Below are positions 6,692-6,882 of a stretch of DNA of 6,882 bases, in pieces. This stretch comes from Flavobacteriales bacterium (GTDB lineage Bacteria > Bacteroidota > Bacteroidia > Flavobacteriales_E > Vicingaceae). Made by a program: the position numbers and the translations under genes. A model generated the notes under the pieces. That model searched no databases and was not told the DNA's origin. It saw only the letters and a list, made by a program, of their open reading frames with translations. The first letter of the stretch is position 1, and every line of letters begins with the position of its first letter. The stretch lies in NCBI GenBank assembly GCA_020635815.1, contig JACJZB010000018.1, positions 1-6,882 of the forward strand, read 5' to 3'.

Positions 6692-6882
6692 TTATTTAAA
6701 ACAATAAACAATTGCCCAAATACCAAATACAAGGAGGATTAAACCAAAAACTCGATAAATGTTAATTAAATGTTTTGGACTTAAAAATTTTTTAATTCGA
6801 TGTGCAGTAAGCACTTTTAATAAATCGGTAGAAAAAATACCCAGCAATGCTGCACCTAAAAACATAAACAAATCGTTGGTAT
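6692..6882 (-). CDS. LysE/RhtB-type membrane transporter, C-terminal fragment
   Basis: The minus strand has an open frame entering from the right edge and ending at TAA (6692-6694), with 62 complete codons visible. The fragment has a hydrophobic segment (FMFLGAALLGIFSTDLL, visible residues 5-21), a basic loop (AHRIKKFLSPKH, 26-37) and a last hydrophobic segment (VFGLILLVFGIWAIVY, 44-59) just before the C-terminus. A small-residue-rich helix with an Asp followed by Lys, then a basic loop and a Gly-rich final helix containing FGI, resembles the C-terminus of LysE/RhtB-family amino-acid or metabolite exporters of the inner membrane. Substrate cannot be inferred. The family call rests on pattern resemblance in a short piece; another small multi-helix membrane protein is possible. 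That it is a real coding end is supported by the terminator placed immediately after it. Confidence 0.65.
   Translation of the reverse strand, partial: TNDLFMFLGAALLGIFSTDLLKVLTAHRIKKFLSPKHLINIYRVFGLILLVFGIWAIVYCFK

Overview
The window looks like a chromosomal housekeeping segment from a member of the Bacteroidota, most likely Flavobacteriia or a close relative. The evidence is low G+C (AT-rich by eye, not counted), mostly A/T-ending codons, a TAnnTTTG-type promoter element, mostly absent Shine-Dalgarno sequences, a secreted protein whose signal peptide ends in Phe-Ala-Gln, and flavobacterial-type GyrA and ClpC sequences. I see no mobile element, CRISPR array, tRNA, rRNA or sign of recent gene transfer.

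Layout. Positions 1-2531 (minus strand) hold nearly all of clpC, the AAA+ unfoldase of the ClpCP protease; its last codon or codons and its stop lie beyond the left edge. A 223-base divergent intergenic region (2532-2754) carries the start signals of clpC (left) and gyrA (right). gyrA (2755-5331, plus) encodes a complete DNA gyrase subunit A with intact catalytic and quinolone-determining residues and a six-blade C-terminal domain. Eleven bases later, and probably in the same transcript, comes a 426-residue exported tetratricopeptide-repeat protein of unknown role (5343-6623, plus). A strong hairpin with A- and T-tracts on its two sides (6645-6679) ends this transcript. It also serves the converging gene on the minus strand (6692 to beyond 6882), whose 62 visible C-terminal residues look like a LysE/RhtB-type membrane exporter.

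How the genes relate. ClpC (protein quality control) and GyrA (DNA supercoiling) are both core functions transcribed away from a shared regulatory region; nothing visible ties them into one pathway. The most open question is the TPR protein: it is exported from the cytoplasm yet sits directly behind gyrA, so the link is more likely one of expression level than of shared function. I found no convincing undescribed multi-gene system. The findings below are modest observations on regulatory structure and protein variants.
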